Positions 8,004 to 16,485 of a stretch of 64,000 nt of DNA are shown here, in pieces. Each line of letters begins with the position of its first letter. Position 1 is the stretch's first letter. Made by a program: the position numbers and the translations under genes. The stretch is from Actinomadura sp. NBRC 104425. Its GTDB lineage: Bacteria; Actinomycetota; Actinomycetes; Streptosporangiales; Streptosporangiaceae. Under the pieces are notes generated by a model. It saw nothing but the letters and a program-made list of their open reading frames with translations. It was not told the origin of the DNA and searched no databases. The stretch is from assembly GCF_030269545.1 (NCBI RefSeq), contig NZ_BSTN01000003.1:368968-432967 (forward strand). The letters are read 5' to 3'.

Positions 8004-8921
8004 TCAGCGGCGGCTGCGTAGGCGGCGGCGGAGGTAGGTGATGGGGAGCGCGCCTGCGAACCCCAGGGCGATCGGGGTCGCGGGGACGACGGCCGAGGCG
8101 GCCTGCAGGGCCGGTTGCTCGAACGTCTTCGGGATCGGGAGGGTGCCGACGTGGTTCAAGGGCCAGACGATCACGAATGCGCGGCCGATGACGCGGTTGG
8201 TCGGGATGGTGCCGCCGCCGGGGTCGCCGCGGTGCGCCCGCGAGTCGGAGGAGACCGAGCGGTGATCGCCCATCACCCACAGCTGGCCGGGCTGCACCAC
8301 ATGGTCGAACGGCTCGGCGGACGGCTTGTCCTGAGCGCCGCGCGGGTCGGTGTACAGGTAGGAGCTCTCGTCCAGCGGCGTGCCGTTGACGGTGATGCGC
8401 CCCTGGGCGTCACAGCACTTGACGTGGTCGCCGGGCGTCCCGATGACTCGCTTGATGTAGTCCTTCTCGCCGGGCAGCAGACCGAAGGTGCGGCCGATGC
8501 CGCGCAGCGCCCGGGAGAGCGGGTTGCCCGGCTCCTCCATCTGGACCTCGGGGTCCCAGGAGTCCAGGCCGTTGAAGACGACGATGTCGCCGCGCTTGAT
8601 GTCCCGGGTGTGGTAGACGATCTTGTTGACGAGCACCCGGTCGCCGATCTGCAGGGTGTTCTCCATCGACGCCGACGGGATGTAGAACGCCTGTACCGCG
8701 AACGCCTTGATGAGCAGGGCGAGGACCAGCGCCACCCCGACGAGGATCGGCAGTTCCTTCCAGAAGGAGCCCTGCTTGCGCTCCTTGCGGTCGCCGCTCT
8801 CCCCGTCGTCCGAGGACGTCTCGCCAGCGCTCTCCGCACCGGAGGTCACGGCCTGCTTGTCGTCGGGCACCGCGCCCTCGGCTTCCGATCGCACGTCTCT
8901 CCGATCGTCCTCGTCACTCAT
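8004..8921 (-). CDS. lepB: Signal peptidase I
   Basis: This membrane protease removes signal peptides of exported proteins. The 305-aa product has an acidic, disordered cytoplasmic N-terminus (1-52), a transmembrane segment (about 58-76), box B PSASMENTL with nucleophile S85, box D YIKRVIGTPGD with general base K157, box E GDHRSVSSDSR (family GDNRxxSxDSR, Asn to His here), and a second hydrophobic segment near the C-terminus (about 278-297) before a basic tail. The long acidic N-terminus and C-terminal anchor are typical of actinobacterial paralogues. Only one copy is seen here. It lies downstream of rplS on the same strand. Confidence 0.95.
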   Translation of the reverse strand: MSDEDDRRDVRSEAEGAVPDDKQAVTSGAESAGETSSDDGESGDRKERKQGSFWKELPILVGVALVLALLIKAFAVQAFYIPSASMENTLQIGDRVLVNKIVYHTRDIKRGDIVVFNGLDSWDPEVQMEEPGNPLSRALRGIGRTFGLLPGEKDYIKRVIGTPGDHVKCCDAQGRITVNGTPLDESSYLYTDPRGAQDKPSAEPFDHVVQPGQLWVMGDHRSVSSDSRAHRGDPGGGTIPTNRVIGRAFVIVWPLNHVGTLPIPKTFEQPALQAASAVVPATPIALGFAGALPITYLRRRLRSRR

Positions 8922-9114
8922 CCCAGCGCAAGCCTATCGGCGCGGACGCCGTCACACCCCGCGCAAACGATCGTGTCGCGCCCGGCACCGGGCGCGCCGT
9001 CCGTGCGGGCTGCGCTCCGTTCACCTCGAAGGGTTCCTGAAACGGCGCCCCGCCACAAGGCGGATTCAAAGCGATTACCCGGAATTGAGACGAAAAATGC
9101 CGGAGTAAACAGCA

Positions 9115-9142
9115 GGCGCCTCGGACCGCGGTCCGAGGCGCC
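9115..9142 (-). terminator. Perfect 14-bp-stem hairpin after rplS
   Basis: A 28-bp perfect palindrome (14-bp half sites, GGCGCCTCGGACCG and its complement) lies 17 bp after the rplS stop. It has almost no loop and no T run, a common form of terminator in high-GC actinobacteria. Confidence 0.75.
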
Positions 9143-9159
9143 GCAAGTCGCGGCGGCGA

Positions 9160-9513
9160 TCAGAAGTCGCGCTTCTCCTTGATGCGGGCCGCCTTGCCGC
9201 GCAGGTTGCGCAGGTAGTAGAGCTTGGCCCGGCGGACGTCACCGCGGGTGACGACCTCCAGCTTCTCGATGTGCGGGCTGTTGAGCGGCCACGTGCGCTC
9301 GACACCGTACCCGCCCTTGCTCACCTTACGCACGGTGAAGGTCTCGCGGGCGCCGCCGCCCTGCCGACGGATCACCACGCCCTCGAAGACCTGGATCCGG
9401 GTGACCTTGCCCTCGGTGATGCGCGCGTGCACCTTCACCGTGTCGCCCGGACGGAAGTCCGGGTGGTCGGTGCGCAGCGTGGCCTGCTCGATCTCACGGA
9501 TCAGGGTGTGCAT
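9160..9513 (-). CDS. rplS: 50S ribosomal protein L19
   Basis: The 117-aa product starts [20 protein letters not shown], carries [16 protein letters not shown] and the [18 protein letters not shown] block of L19, and ends KEKRDF. L19 sits at the 30S/50S interface. It is last in the rpsP-KH-rimM-trmD-rplS ribosomal group and is followed by a hairpin terminator. Confidence 0.97.
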   Translation of the reverse strand: MHTLIREIEQATLRTDHPDFRPGDTVKVHARITEGKVTRIQVFEGVVIRRQGGGARETFTVRKVSKGGYGVERTWPLNSPHIEKLEVVTRGDVRRAKLYYLRNLRGKAARIKEKRDF

Positions 9514-9643
9514 GACAGCGGTTCCTCACGGTCACACGCGGCCGTCCGAGAGGCCCCGGCGGTGAGGAGGGGGCGTCGCGCCGCGCGAAGTGGATCTTGA
9601 TGAGAGTCTGGGTGCCGGACGCGTGCGCGCGCACGGCGACTAC

Positions 9644-10429
9644 TCAGTTTGCCATATCTTCGTCGTCCACCGGAAAACCGGCCTCCGCCAGCACCCGGCG
9701 GTCGTGCGCGTCCAGCGTCGCGGGGTCCAGGCGTGCGGCCAGTTCCGGGCGGTTGCGCACGGTGCGCCGCAGCGCCTCGTCGCGGCGCCAGCGGGCGATC
9801 GCGCCGTGGTGGCCCGACAGCAGGATGTCCGGCACCGCGCGGCCGCGCCAGACCGGCGGCTTGGTGTAGACGGGGCCTTCCAGCAGCGACTCCATCGCGC
9901 CGGGGGCGAACGAGTCGTCGGCCACCGAGTCGGCGTTGCCGAGCACGCCGGGCAGCAGCCGGCCGACGGCTTCGACGATCACCAGCACCGCGACCTCGCC
10001 GCCCGCCAGCACGAAGTCGCCCAGGCTGACCTCGTCCACCGGCATGCGGGTGCGGGCCTCGTCCACCACCCGCGAGTCGATGCCCTCGTACCGGCCGCAG
10101 GCGAACATCAGCCAGGGCTCGGCGGCCAGTTCGGCGGCCTTCGCCTGGGTGAACGGACGGCCGCTCGGCGTGGGGACGATCAGCCGGGGGACGGGTCCGC
10201 CGGGGGGCGCGATGGCGTCCAGCGCCTCCCCCCACGGTTCGGGCTTCATCACCATGCCGGGCCCGCCGCCGTAGGGGGTGTCGTCGACGGTGCGGTGCCG
10301 GTCGTGGGTCCACTGCCGGAGGTCGTGCACATGTACGTCGAGCAGGCCGGTGCGGCGCGCCTTGCCCAGGAGGGAGACGTCCAGCGGAGCGAAGTACTCC
10401 GGAAAGATCGTAACGATATCGAGCTTCAT
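9644..10429 (-). CDS. trmD: tRNA (guanine-N1)-methyltransferase TrmD
   Basis: TrmD makes m1G37 in tRNAs that read codons starting with C or G and so prevents +1 frameshifting. The 261-aa SPOUT protein begins [13 protein letters not shown], has the [13 protein letters not shown] segment, and the knot motifs [11 protein letters not shown] and [11 protein letters not shown], followed by RPPVWRG-type and DLLxxHHG-type segments. The last quarter is the family's helical C-terminal domain. ATG at 10429. It is encoded between rimM and rplS as in most bacteria. Confidence 0.97.
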   Translation of the reverse strand: MKLDIVTIFPEYFAPLDVSLLGKARRTGLLDVHVHDLRQWTHDRHRTVDDTPYGGGPGMVMKPEPWGEALDAIAPPGGPVPRLIVPTPSGRPFTQAKAAELAAEPWLMFACGRYEGIDSRVVDEARTRMPVDEVSLGDFVLAGGEVAVLVIVEAVGRLLPGVLGNADSVADDSFAPGAMESLLEGPVYTKPPVWRGRAVPDILLSGHHGAIARWRRDEALRRTVRNRPELAARLDPATLDAHDRRVLAEAGFPVDDEDMAN

Positions 10430-10576
10430 GCGGCTTTTCGGTCGTGCCGGTTCGCGGGGTCCCGACCGCTCTTCGCCCCGGAATCGGATGTGTCGTCCTA
10501 CGTCGGCGGGCGGCCCCCGGTGCCCGGTTCGGTCGGCCGGCTCCCGGAGAGGACGCCGCGCGGCCGGCCCAGCCGC

Positions 10577-11182
10577 TCAGTCGAGGAGGCCGGGGGGCGG
10601 GTCGATGCGCAACCGCCCCCCGGGAACGTCCACCTCCGGGACCAGCGCGGCGACGAACGGCACCAGCGCCTCGCCTCCGCCGGTCCGCCGCACCACGAGC
10701 AGATCCTGCCCGTGGTGCCGCACCTCGGCGACGGTGCCGACCTCGGTGCCGTCGACGGTGACCACGGCCAGCCCGATGAGCTCCTGGTCGTGGAACTCGT
10801 CGGGATCGGCCGACGGGGGGATGTCGGAGGAATCGACGACGAGCCAGGTGCCGCGCAGTTCTTCTGCGGCGTTCCGGTCGTCGACCCCGGAGAAGCGCAC
10901 GAGCAGCCGGCCCGAGTGCCATCTGGCGTGCTCGACGGTCAGCGGACCGGCGGACGCGGGGTCGGTGGCCAGCTGCGTACCCGGTGCGAACCGGCGATCG
11001 GGATCGTCGGTCCGCACGTCGACGGTGAGCTCGCCGCGCACCCCATGCGGACGGCCGACCCGGCCGACGACCAGCTGACCGGCCGCCGGCCCGGAGCCGG
11101 CACCGCGGGCCCGGGCGTGTCCTTGCGCGGGGCGCCGGACGGGCGCCGCCGCCCCTGGGGCGCGGTCGGCGCTGGGGCGCAT
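10577..11182 (-). CDS. rimM: Ribosome maturation factor RimM with N-terminal extension
   Basis: RimM binds S19 and helps assemble the 30S head. The core QLVVGRVGRPHGVRGELTV (from about residue 36) starts the RimM N-domain, and the C-terminal PRC-barrel contains DQELIGLAVV and GEALVPFVAALVPEVD. The 201-aa length exceeds the usual 165-175 because about 35 Ala/Arg/Pro-rich residues precede the core. No ATG, GTG or TTG is available nearer the core. The ATG at 11182 begins two bases after the KH-protein stop, supporting coupled translation from this start. Confidence 0.93.
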   Translation of the reverse strand: MRPSADRAPGAAAPVRRPAQGHARARGAGSGPAAGQLVVGRVGRPHGVRGELTVDVRTDDPDRRFAPGTQLATDPASAGPLTVEHARWHSGRLLVRFSGVDDRNAAEELRGTWLVVDSSDIPPSADPDEFHDQELIGLAVVTVDGTEVGTVAEVRHHGQDLLVVRRTGGGEALVPFVAALVPEVDVPGGRLRIDPPPGLLD

Positions 11183-11184
11183 GG

Positions 11185-11427
11185 TCAGCGGACCTCGTGC
11201 AGGTCGAGCAGGTCCACCCGCACGTGCCGGCCCCCGGACAGGGCGCCGATCACGGTGCGCAGGGCCTTGGCGGTACGACCGCTGCGGCCGATCACCTTAC
11301 CCAGGTCGTCGGGGTGCACCCGCACCTCCAGGACCCGGCCGCCCCTGATCCTGCGGGCCTTCACCCGGACGTCGTCCGGATGCTCGACGATCCCGCGCAC
11401 CAGGTGCTCGAGCGCTTCTTCGAGCAC
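11185..11427 (-). CDS. khpA: KH-domain RNA-binding protein (KhpA / UPF0109)
   Basis: The 80-aa protein is a single KH domain with the GxxG loop in KVIGRSGRTAKALR. KhpA homologues bind RNA with KhpB/Jag and influence cell elongation in firmicutes; the actinobacterial role is less clear. GTG start two bases after the rpsP stop; rimM begins two bases after its stop. This tight packing argues for one operon, rpsP-khpA-rimM. Confidence 0.93.
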   Translation of the reverse strand: MLEEALEHLVRGIVEHPDDVRVKARRIRGGRVLEVRVHPDDLGKVIGRSGRTAKALRTVIGALSGGRHVRVDLLDLHEVR

Positions 11428-11429
11428 GT

Positions 11430-11906
11430 TCAGCCCTCGCTCTTAGCTTCGGTGTTGTCCTCGGCCTTGGCCGCGGCGTCGTCGGCCCGGTCCTCGCCCT
11501 TGCCCTTCTTGGACTCGGACTTCTTCCGGGACCGCGCCGTCGTGGCGGCGGCCTCCTCCTCGCCGAGCGACTCCTTGACCGCGGCCTCGAACAGGGCCTT
11601 CTTGTCGGGCTTCGGCTCGGCCTGCTTGAGCGTGCCCTCGGCGCCGGGCTCGCCCTTGAACTTCTGCCAGTCGCCGGTGATCTTGAGGATGTTGAGCACC
11701 GGCTCGGTCGGCTGCGCGCCGACGCCCAGCCAGTACTGCACCCGCTCGGAGTTCACCCGGATGAGCGAGGGCTCCTGCTTGGGCTGGTACAGGCCGATCT
11801 CCTCGATGGCCCGGCCGTCACGCTTGGTGCGGGCATCGGCGACGACGATCCGGTACTGCGGGTTCCGGATCTTCCCCAGACGCTTGAGCTTGATCTTGAC
11901 TGCCAC
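11430..11906 (-). CDS. rpsP: 30S ribosomal protein S16 with long charged tail
   Basis: The first 80 residues ([20 protein letters not shown], then [23 protein letters not shown]) are S16, which stabilises the 30S body. The last roughly 75 residues form a Lys/Glu/Ala-rich tail typical of actinobacterial S16, likely disordered; total length is 158 aa. It is the first gene of the rpsP-khpA-rimM-trmD-rplS group. Confidence 0.97.
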   Translation of the reverse strand: MAVKIKLKRLGKIRNPQYRIVVADARTKRDGRAIEEIGLYQPKQEPSLIRVNSERVQYWLGVGAQPTEPVLNILKITGDWQKFKGEPGAEGTLKQAEPKPDKKALFEAAVKESLGEEEAAATTARSRKKSESKKGKGEDRADDAAAKAEDNTEAKSEG

Positions 11907-12797
11907 GGGTGTGGTGTTCTCCAGACTTCATACAGGGCCGAGCGGGCCTCACCAGGTGGGGATACCGGCTACCGGCCGCTCCATGGACTCCGGCCGCTCA
12001 GGACGAGAGAGGGCGCCTGCGCGTATCCGGGTTTCCAGCCTGCCATTCTGCCAGACGATCGCCCCGATAACCCAATCGCGGCATGACACGCCGCCCACCT
12101 CGCCGCTTCTCCCTCCCGAGCCACATCCCCACCGCCGCCTTACCGCCCAGGCCGCACCATTTCGCCGCCGTCCCACGGTTTCATGATTCGGACCGCGGAC
12201 GCCCCCTGCCCCATCCCGCCGGCCTCCTGAGCTGCTCGGACGCGTCCGTTCTGCAAAAACTTCTTTTGATCATGAAGCCTCCGCCCCTCGCCCCCCAACG
12301 CGACGCCGAAGTGCGACTCACGCCCCAACGAAGATCATTCAACGGGCGGCTCGGGCAGAGCGCCCGCCGCAGCCGCCGGACGCCCTCCACACGGCCCGCC
12401 CTTGAGCCGACGATCAACGCACGGCCACCGAATCACAACGCACACACCGCCACAGACGTCCGCATCCGGCAAGAACGACCCCAGCGACAACTACCGCAAG
12501 AACCGAGCCGCAACCATGGCCTGCGCCGCCGGCCGCACCTCCTACCTAACGCGACGATCCACACATGCAGCCCTGGACGCGACCTGAAACCGCAGACCTA
12601 GCGGCCACGCCACCCCCGGCCGCCCGCCACCCGCCAGAATCGGGCCCGACCACACTCATGATCAAAACCGGGCCGCAACGATGAGCCCACGCCAGTGGAC
12701 GGGAGGGGTAGCCGCCGGTCCGCGCATCATCGGGGGGCGAGAGGCGTTGACCAGCCCTGGCACTTGACGATGTGGTGCGTGCCGGGCATTGCCTTCT
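11907..12797. other. Long intergenic region rpsP / ffh, no gene seen
   Basis: About 890 bp separate rpsP from the ffh terminator, the longest gap in this housekeeping block. Short frames on both strands lack ribosome binding sites and recognisable products. A short AT-richer patch at 12253-12275 stands out but I cannot assign it. The promoter of the rpsP group must lie in the part near 11907. Confidence 0.5.
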
Positions 12798-12841
12798 CCG
12801 GTGGTGCGGTCCCGCGTCTGCGGGCGGGGCCGCACCACCGG
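12798..12841 (-). terminator. Hairpin terminator of ffh
   Basis: A perfect 12-bp stem pairs 12798-12809 (CCGGTGGTGCGG) with 12830-12841 around a 20-nt loop. It lies eight bases after the ffh stop. There is no T run. Confidence 0.75.
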
Positions 12842-12849
12842 AGGGCGGG

Positions 12850-14427
12850 TCACTTCTTCTTGCGGTTCTGCAGCTTGCTCAGGTCCGGCATCTGGAAGCC
12901 GGGGGGAAGCTGGCCGCCCAGGCCCGGGGGGAGGGCGCCGGGGCCGCCCAGGCCGGGAGGCAGGCCCTGGGGAAGGTTGCCGTCCGGGGTCGGGACGGCG
13001 GTCTCCTTGGCGGCGCGGCCGGCGGCGCGCTTGCGCGGGTCGCCGCTGCGCTGCTTGCCCTTCTTGTTCTTGGCCTTGGCCGCCTTGGCGGCCTTGCGGC
13101 GGCCGGGCATGCCGGGGAAGCCCATACCGCCCGCCATCTGCCGGACCATCTTCTGGGCCTCGAAGAAGCGGGTCACCAGGGCGCTGACCTCGCCTACCGT
13201 GACACCCGAGCCGCGGGCGATGCGGGCCCGGCGGGAGCCGTTGATGATCTTGGGGTTGGCGCGCTCCTGCGGGGTCATGGAGCGGATGATGGCGGCCACC
13301 CGGTCCAGGTCGCGGTCGTCGATCTGGCTGATCTGGTCGCGGACCTGCCCCATGCCCGGCATCATGCCCAGCAGGTTGCCGATCGGCCCGAGCTTGCGGA
13401 TCATCATCATCTGCTCGAGGAAGTCCTCGAGGGTGAAGTCCTCGCCCGAGGCGAACTTCGTGGTCATCCGCTCGGCCTGGGCGGCGTCGAACGCCTGCTC
13501 GGCCTGCTCGATCAGGGTGAGGATGTCACCCATGTCTAGGATGCGGCCGGCCATCCGGTCCGGGTGGAAGACGTTGAAGTCCTCCAGCTTCTCGCCGGTG
13601 GAGGCGAACATGATCGGGCGGCCGGTGACGTGCCGCACCGACAGGGCGGCGCCGCCGCGGGCGTCGCCGTCGAGCTTGGTGAGCACGACCCCGTCGAACC
13701 CGACGCCGTCGAGGAACGCCTGGGCGGTGTTCACCGCGTCCTGGCCGATCATCGCGTCGACGACGAAGAGGATCTCGTCCGGGTGGACGGCGTCGCGGAT
13801 GTCGGCGGCCTGCTGCATCATCTCGGCGTCGATGCCGAGCCGGCCGGCGGTGTCGATGACGACGACGTCGTGCTGGGCGCGCCGGGCATGGTCGATGGAG
13901 CGGCGCGCCACGTCCACCGGGTCGCCGACGCCGTTGCCGGGCTCGGGCGCGAACACCGCGGCCCCGGCGCGCTCGCCGACCACCTGCAGCTGCTGGACTG
14001 CGTTGGGACGCTGCAGGTCGGCCGCGACCAGCAGCGGCGCATGCCCCTCCTGCTTCAGCCAGCGGGCCAGCTTGCCGGCCAGGGTGGTCTTACCCGCACC
14101 CTGCAGACCGGCCAGCATGATCACGGTGGGCGGGTGCTTGGCGAAGCGGATCCGGCGGGTCTCGCCGCCGAGGACCTCGATGAGCTCCTCGTTGACGATC
14201 TTGACGACCTGCTGGGCCGGGTTCAGCGCCTGCGAGACCTCCGCGCCCCGGGCGCGTTCCTTGACCCGCGCGATGAAGTCCTTCACCACGGGCAGGGCAA
14301 CGTCGGCCTCCAGCAGCGCGACACGGATCTCGCGGGCCGTCGCGTTGATGTCGGCCTCGGAGAGCCTGCCCTTGCTGCGCAGCGACGAGAAGACCGTCGT
14401 CAACCGGTCGGAGAGCGTCTCGAACAC
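12850..14427 (-). CDS. ffh: Signal recognition particle protein Ffh
   Basis: Ffh binds 4.5S RNA and signal sequences of nascent membrane proteins. The 525-aa product has the N domain (1-90), G domain with GLQGAGKTTLAGKLA (about 106-120), DTAGRLGID and a TKLDGDARGG motif, then the Met-rich M domain (about 300-450) with the GPIGNLLGMMPGMG finger. An extra Lys-rich and Pro/Gly-rich tail of about 70 residues ends in RKKK, typical of actinobacteria. Its partner receptor FtsY is encoded 6.5 kb away in this window. Confidence 0.97.
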   Translation of the reverse strand: MFETLSDRLTTVFSSLRSKGRLSEADINATAREIRVALLEADVALPVVKDFIARVKERARGAEVSQALNPAQQVVKIVNEELIEVLGGETRRIRFAKHPPTVIMLAGLQGAGKTTLAGKLARWLKQEGHAPLLVAADLQRPNAVQQLQVVGERAGAAVFAPEPGNGVGDPVDVARRSIDHARRAQHDVVVIDTAGRLGIDAEMMQQAADIRDAVHPDEILFVVDAMIGQDAVNTAQAFLDGVGFDGVVLTKLDGDARGGAALSVRHVTGRPIMFASTGEKLEDFNVFHPDRMAGRILDMGDILTLIEQAEQAFDAAQAERMTTKFASGEDFTLEDFLEQMMMIRKLGPIGNLLGMMPGMGQVRDQISQIDDRDLDRVAAIIRSMTPQERANPKIINGSRRARIARGSGVTVGEVSALVTRFFEAQKMVRQMAGGMGFPGMPGRRKAAKAAKAKNKKGKQRSGDPRKRAAGRAAKETAVPTPDGNLPQGLPPGLGGPGALPPGLGGQLPPGFQMPDLSKLQNRKKK

Positions 14428-14766
14428 GTCTGGACCCGTCCTTGGAAGCGTCTGGGATCGTTATCAGGGTATCGGGTGAACGGCCGGCTCCCGCCCGGTC
14501 GGCGCGGCGCGGCCGCCCGGGGCGCGCAGCGCGCCCAGAGTTCCCGCCCAGAGCCTTGCGGGGGCGTACGCGCACGTCACGGTGGTCCCGCTTTGGTCGG
14601 TTGTCCTTGCAACTGGGCGGCCCTATCCGGAGACTTGGGTCCTCGACGTGAAGTGGCCCTTCCCTCGCGATGAGGACGGCCGCCGCACGTCCGCCACGAC
14701 CGACCCCGACCCCCCACTTTTCGAGGATGCCTTGGTGAACACCTGGGCCCGGCCCCCCGGTCGCCC
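14428..14766. other. Divergent region between ffh and the ECF sigma gene
   Basis: These 339 bp must hold promoters for both genes. I see no clear hairpin or paired -35/-10. A 62-codon frame (14582-14770) overlaps the sigma start by four bases, but its composition is unconvincing and I do not call it. Confidence 0.4.
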
Positions 14767-15456
14767 ATGAGCAGACGTGGGAGGACCCGCCGCGCCGACC
14801 CGCACGACCAGGGCCTGGAGGCCGCGCTCAGCGCCGCGAAGGCCGGGGACGAGGCGGCGTTCCGGCTGCTGTACCGGGATCTGCAGCCCCGGCTGCTGCG
14901 CTATCTGCGGGCTCTGGTCGGGGCGGAGGCCGAGGACGTGGCCGGGGAGGCCTGGCTGCAGATCGCGCGCGACATCGGCTCGTTCGAGGGCGACTACGAC
15001 CGGTTCCGGGGGTGGGCGTCGACCGTGGCGCGGCACCGGGCGCTGGACCATCTGCGCCGGGTCAGCCGCCGCCCGGACACCAGCGCGCAGATCGACGAGC
15101 TGGGCGATCTGGTGGGCGGGGACGACACCGAACGCGACGCCCTGGCGCGGCTGTCCACGGACGCGGCGGTCGCGCTGATCGCGGGGCTGCCGCAGGACCA
15201 GGCCGAGGCGGTGCTGCTGCGCGTGGTGGTGGGGCTGGACGCCAGGGAGGCGGGGCGGGTGCTGGGCAAGCGGCCCGGTGCGGTCCGCACCGCCGCGTAC
15301 CGGGGGCTGCACCGGCTGGCCGAGCGGCTCGCCGAGCGTTCCGCCGACCCGTCGCCCCTGCCCGGTGAACCGGCCGCCGGGCACCGGCGGCGGCGGGCGC
15401 GGCGGCCCCTCGGGCCCGCGGAGGAGCGGCGCGGCCCGTCGGCCGGTCAGGTGTGA
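14767..15456 (+). CDS. ECF-type RNA polymerase sigma factor
   Basis: The 229-aa product has a sigma-70 region 2 (about 20-95: AAFRLLYRDLQPRLLRYLR, then the DVAGEAWLQIARDIGSFEG -10 recognition helix area) and a region 4 helix-turn-helix (about 130-185: LPQDQAEAVLLRVVVGLDAR, VLGKRPGAVRTAAYRGLHRL). There is no region 1 or 3, so it is an ECF sigma factor, followed by an Arg/Pro-rich tail of about 35 residues. Its TGA is 50 bp before the ATG of a single-pass membrane protein that probably acts as its anti-sigma partner. Target genes cannot be inferred from the sequence. Confidence 0.92.
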   Translation: MSRRGRTRRADPHDQGLEAALSAAKAGDEAAFRLLYRDLQPRLLRYLRALVGAEAEDVAGEAWLQIARDIGSFEGDYDRFRGWASTVARHRALDHLRRVSRRPDTSAQIDELGDLVGGDDTERDALARLSTDAAVALIAGLPQDQAEAVLLRVVVGLDAREAGRVLGKRPGAVRTAAYRGLHRLAERLAERSADPSPLPGEPAAGHRRRRARRPLGPAEERRGPSAGQV

Positions 15457-15506
15457 ACGGGGCCGGGTGTGACGGCTCAAGGGGATCTGGCGCTGGAGAG
15501 GGTGAC

Positions 15507-16427
15507 ATGAGTAGGGGCAGCCAGGACTTCGACCGCGCCGCAGCGGAGCGCCTGCTCGGCGGCGCGGCGGACGGTCCGCACGCCGAGCCCCTCGCCCGGC
15601 TGCTCGCCCGCGCCGCCGCGCCCGCCCAGGAGTCGGAGCTGGCCGGCGAGGAGGCGGCCGTGGCGGCGTTCCGCGCCGCGTGCTCGGCGAGCGCCGCGGC
15701 ACCCGCGGCCGCGGCACGGCGGGGGGCGGGGCGGGGCCGTCCGCGGCTCGCCGGCGCCTTCACCGCGAAGATCGCTGCGGCGGTGCTGGTCACGGTGGTC
15801 GGCGGCGGGGTCGCGGTGGCGGCGGGGACCCTGCCCCTGCGGCCCGCCGGTGAGGGCACGTCCTCGTCGCGCACGCCGTCGCCCTCCCCGGACCCGCCCG
15901 CGTCGGTTCCGCTGCGGACGGGGGGCACGGCGACTCCGTCCCCAGGGACGACGGCGGCCGATCAGAAACTGGTCAACAAATGCCGCGACTACACGGGCCT
16001 GGACGGCGACGCCAAGGCGAAGGCGCTGCGCTCGCAGCGGTTCCGCGACCTCTCCAAGGCGGCGGGAGGCGACGCCAAGGTGTCCCGCTACTGTTCGCGG
16101 CTGCTGCAGCCGACGCCGCAGGAGAGCACCGAGGCGTCCACCCCGCGAAGCTCGACCGGACGGACTCCCGCCGGAGACCCGCCGAGGGGCCGCGGCAACA
16201 ACAACGGCAACGGCAACAACGGCAACAGCAAGGGCAACGGAAACAGCAGCGACGGCAACGGCAACAGCGGCGGCGAAAAGCCGATGAAGGCCCCGAACCC
16301 CGGCTCCGGGGGGAAGCCCGACAACGCCCCCCGGCACAGGCAAGCCGGCCGTCCGTCGGATCCGCACCGGCCCGGCCAGGGTCTCGGCGAGCCCAGGTGG
16401 TCCGGCCACGGGCCCGGACGCCCTTGA
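15507..16427 (+). CDS. Single-pass membrane protein, probable anti-sigma partner
   Basis: The 306-aa product has a cytosolic N-terminus (SRGSQDFDRAAAERLLGG) with a short helical part (1-70), one transmembrane segment (about 86-108), and an extracytoplasmic part. That part has a small domain at about 140-195 (QKLVNKCRDYTGLDGDAKAK...SRYCSRLL, two cysteines), then a low-complexity Asn/Gly/Ser run at about 230-260 and a Pro-rich end. This architecture after an ECF gene is typical of actinobacterial anti-sigma proteins, although no zinc-binding HxxxCxxC is present. ATG 15507 is preferred for its GAGAGGG site; a GTG at 15453 overlapping the sigma stop would add 18 residues. Confidence 0.7.
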   Translation: MSRGSQDFDRAAAERLLGGAADGPHAEPLARLLARAAAPAQESELAGEEAAVAAFRAACSASAAAPAAAARRGAGRGRPRLAGAFTAKIAAAVLVTVVGGGVAVAAGTLPLRPAGEGTSSSRTPSPSPDPPASVPLRTGGTATPSPGTTAADQKLVNKCRDYTGLDGDAKAKALRSQRFRDLSKAAGGDAKVSRYCSRLLQPTPQESTEASTPRSSTGRTPAGDPPRGRGNNNGNGNNGNSKGNGNSSDGNGNSGGEKPMKAPNPGSGGKPDNAPRHRQAGRPSDPHRPGQGLGEPRWSGHGPGRP

Positions 16428-16430
16428 GCC

Positions 16431-16470
16431 GGGTGGGGAGGCGGCTGTGCCCCCTACCGCCTCCCCACCC
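16431..16470. terminator. Bidirectional hairpin between convergent genes
   Basis: A perfect 14-bp stem pairs 16431-16444 (GGGTGGGGAGGCGG) with 16457-16470 around a 12-nt loop. It lies four bases after the membrane protein stop and 15 bases before the glnD stop, and so serves both convergent transcripts. Confidence 0.8.
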
Positions 16471-16485
16471 CCGGCACGGGGTGCG

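Noticed and set aside
12083..12601. Plus-strand frame of 172 codons between rpsP and ffh
   Set aside because: Arg/Pro/His-rich composition typical of chance frames, without ribosome site or homology.
14582..14770. 62-codon frame overlapping the ECF sigma start
   Set aside because: No ribosome site and no recognisable product; probably part of the promoter region.
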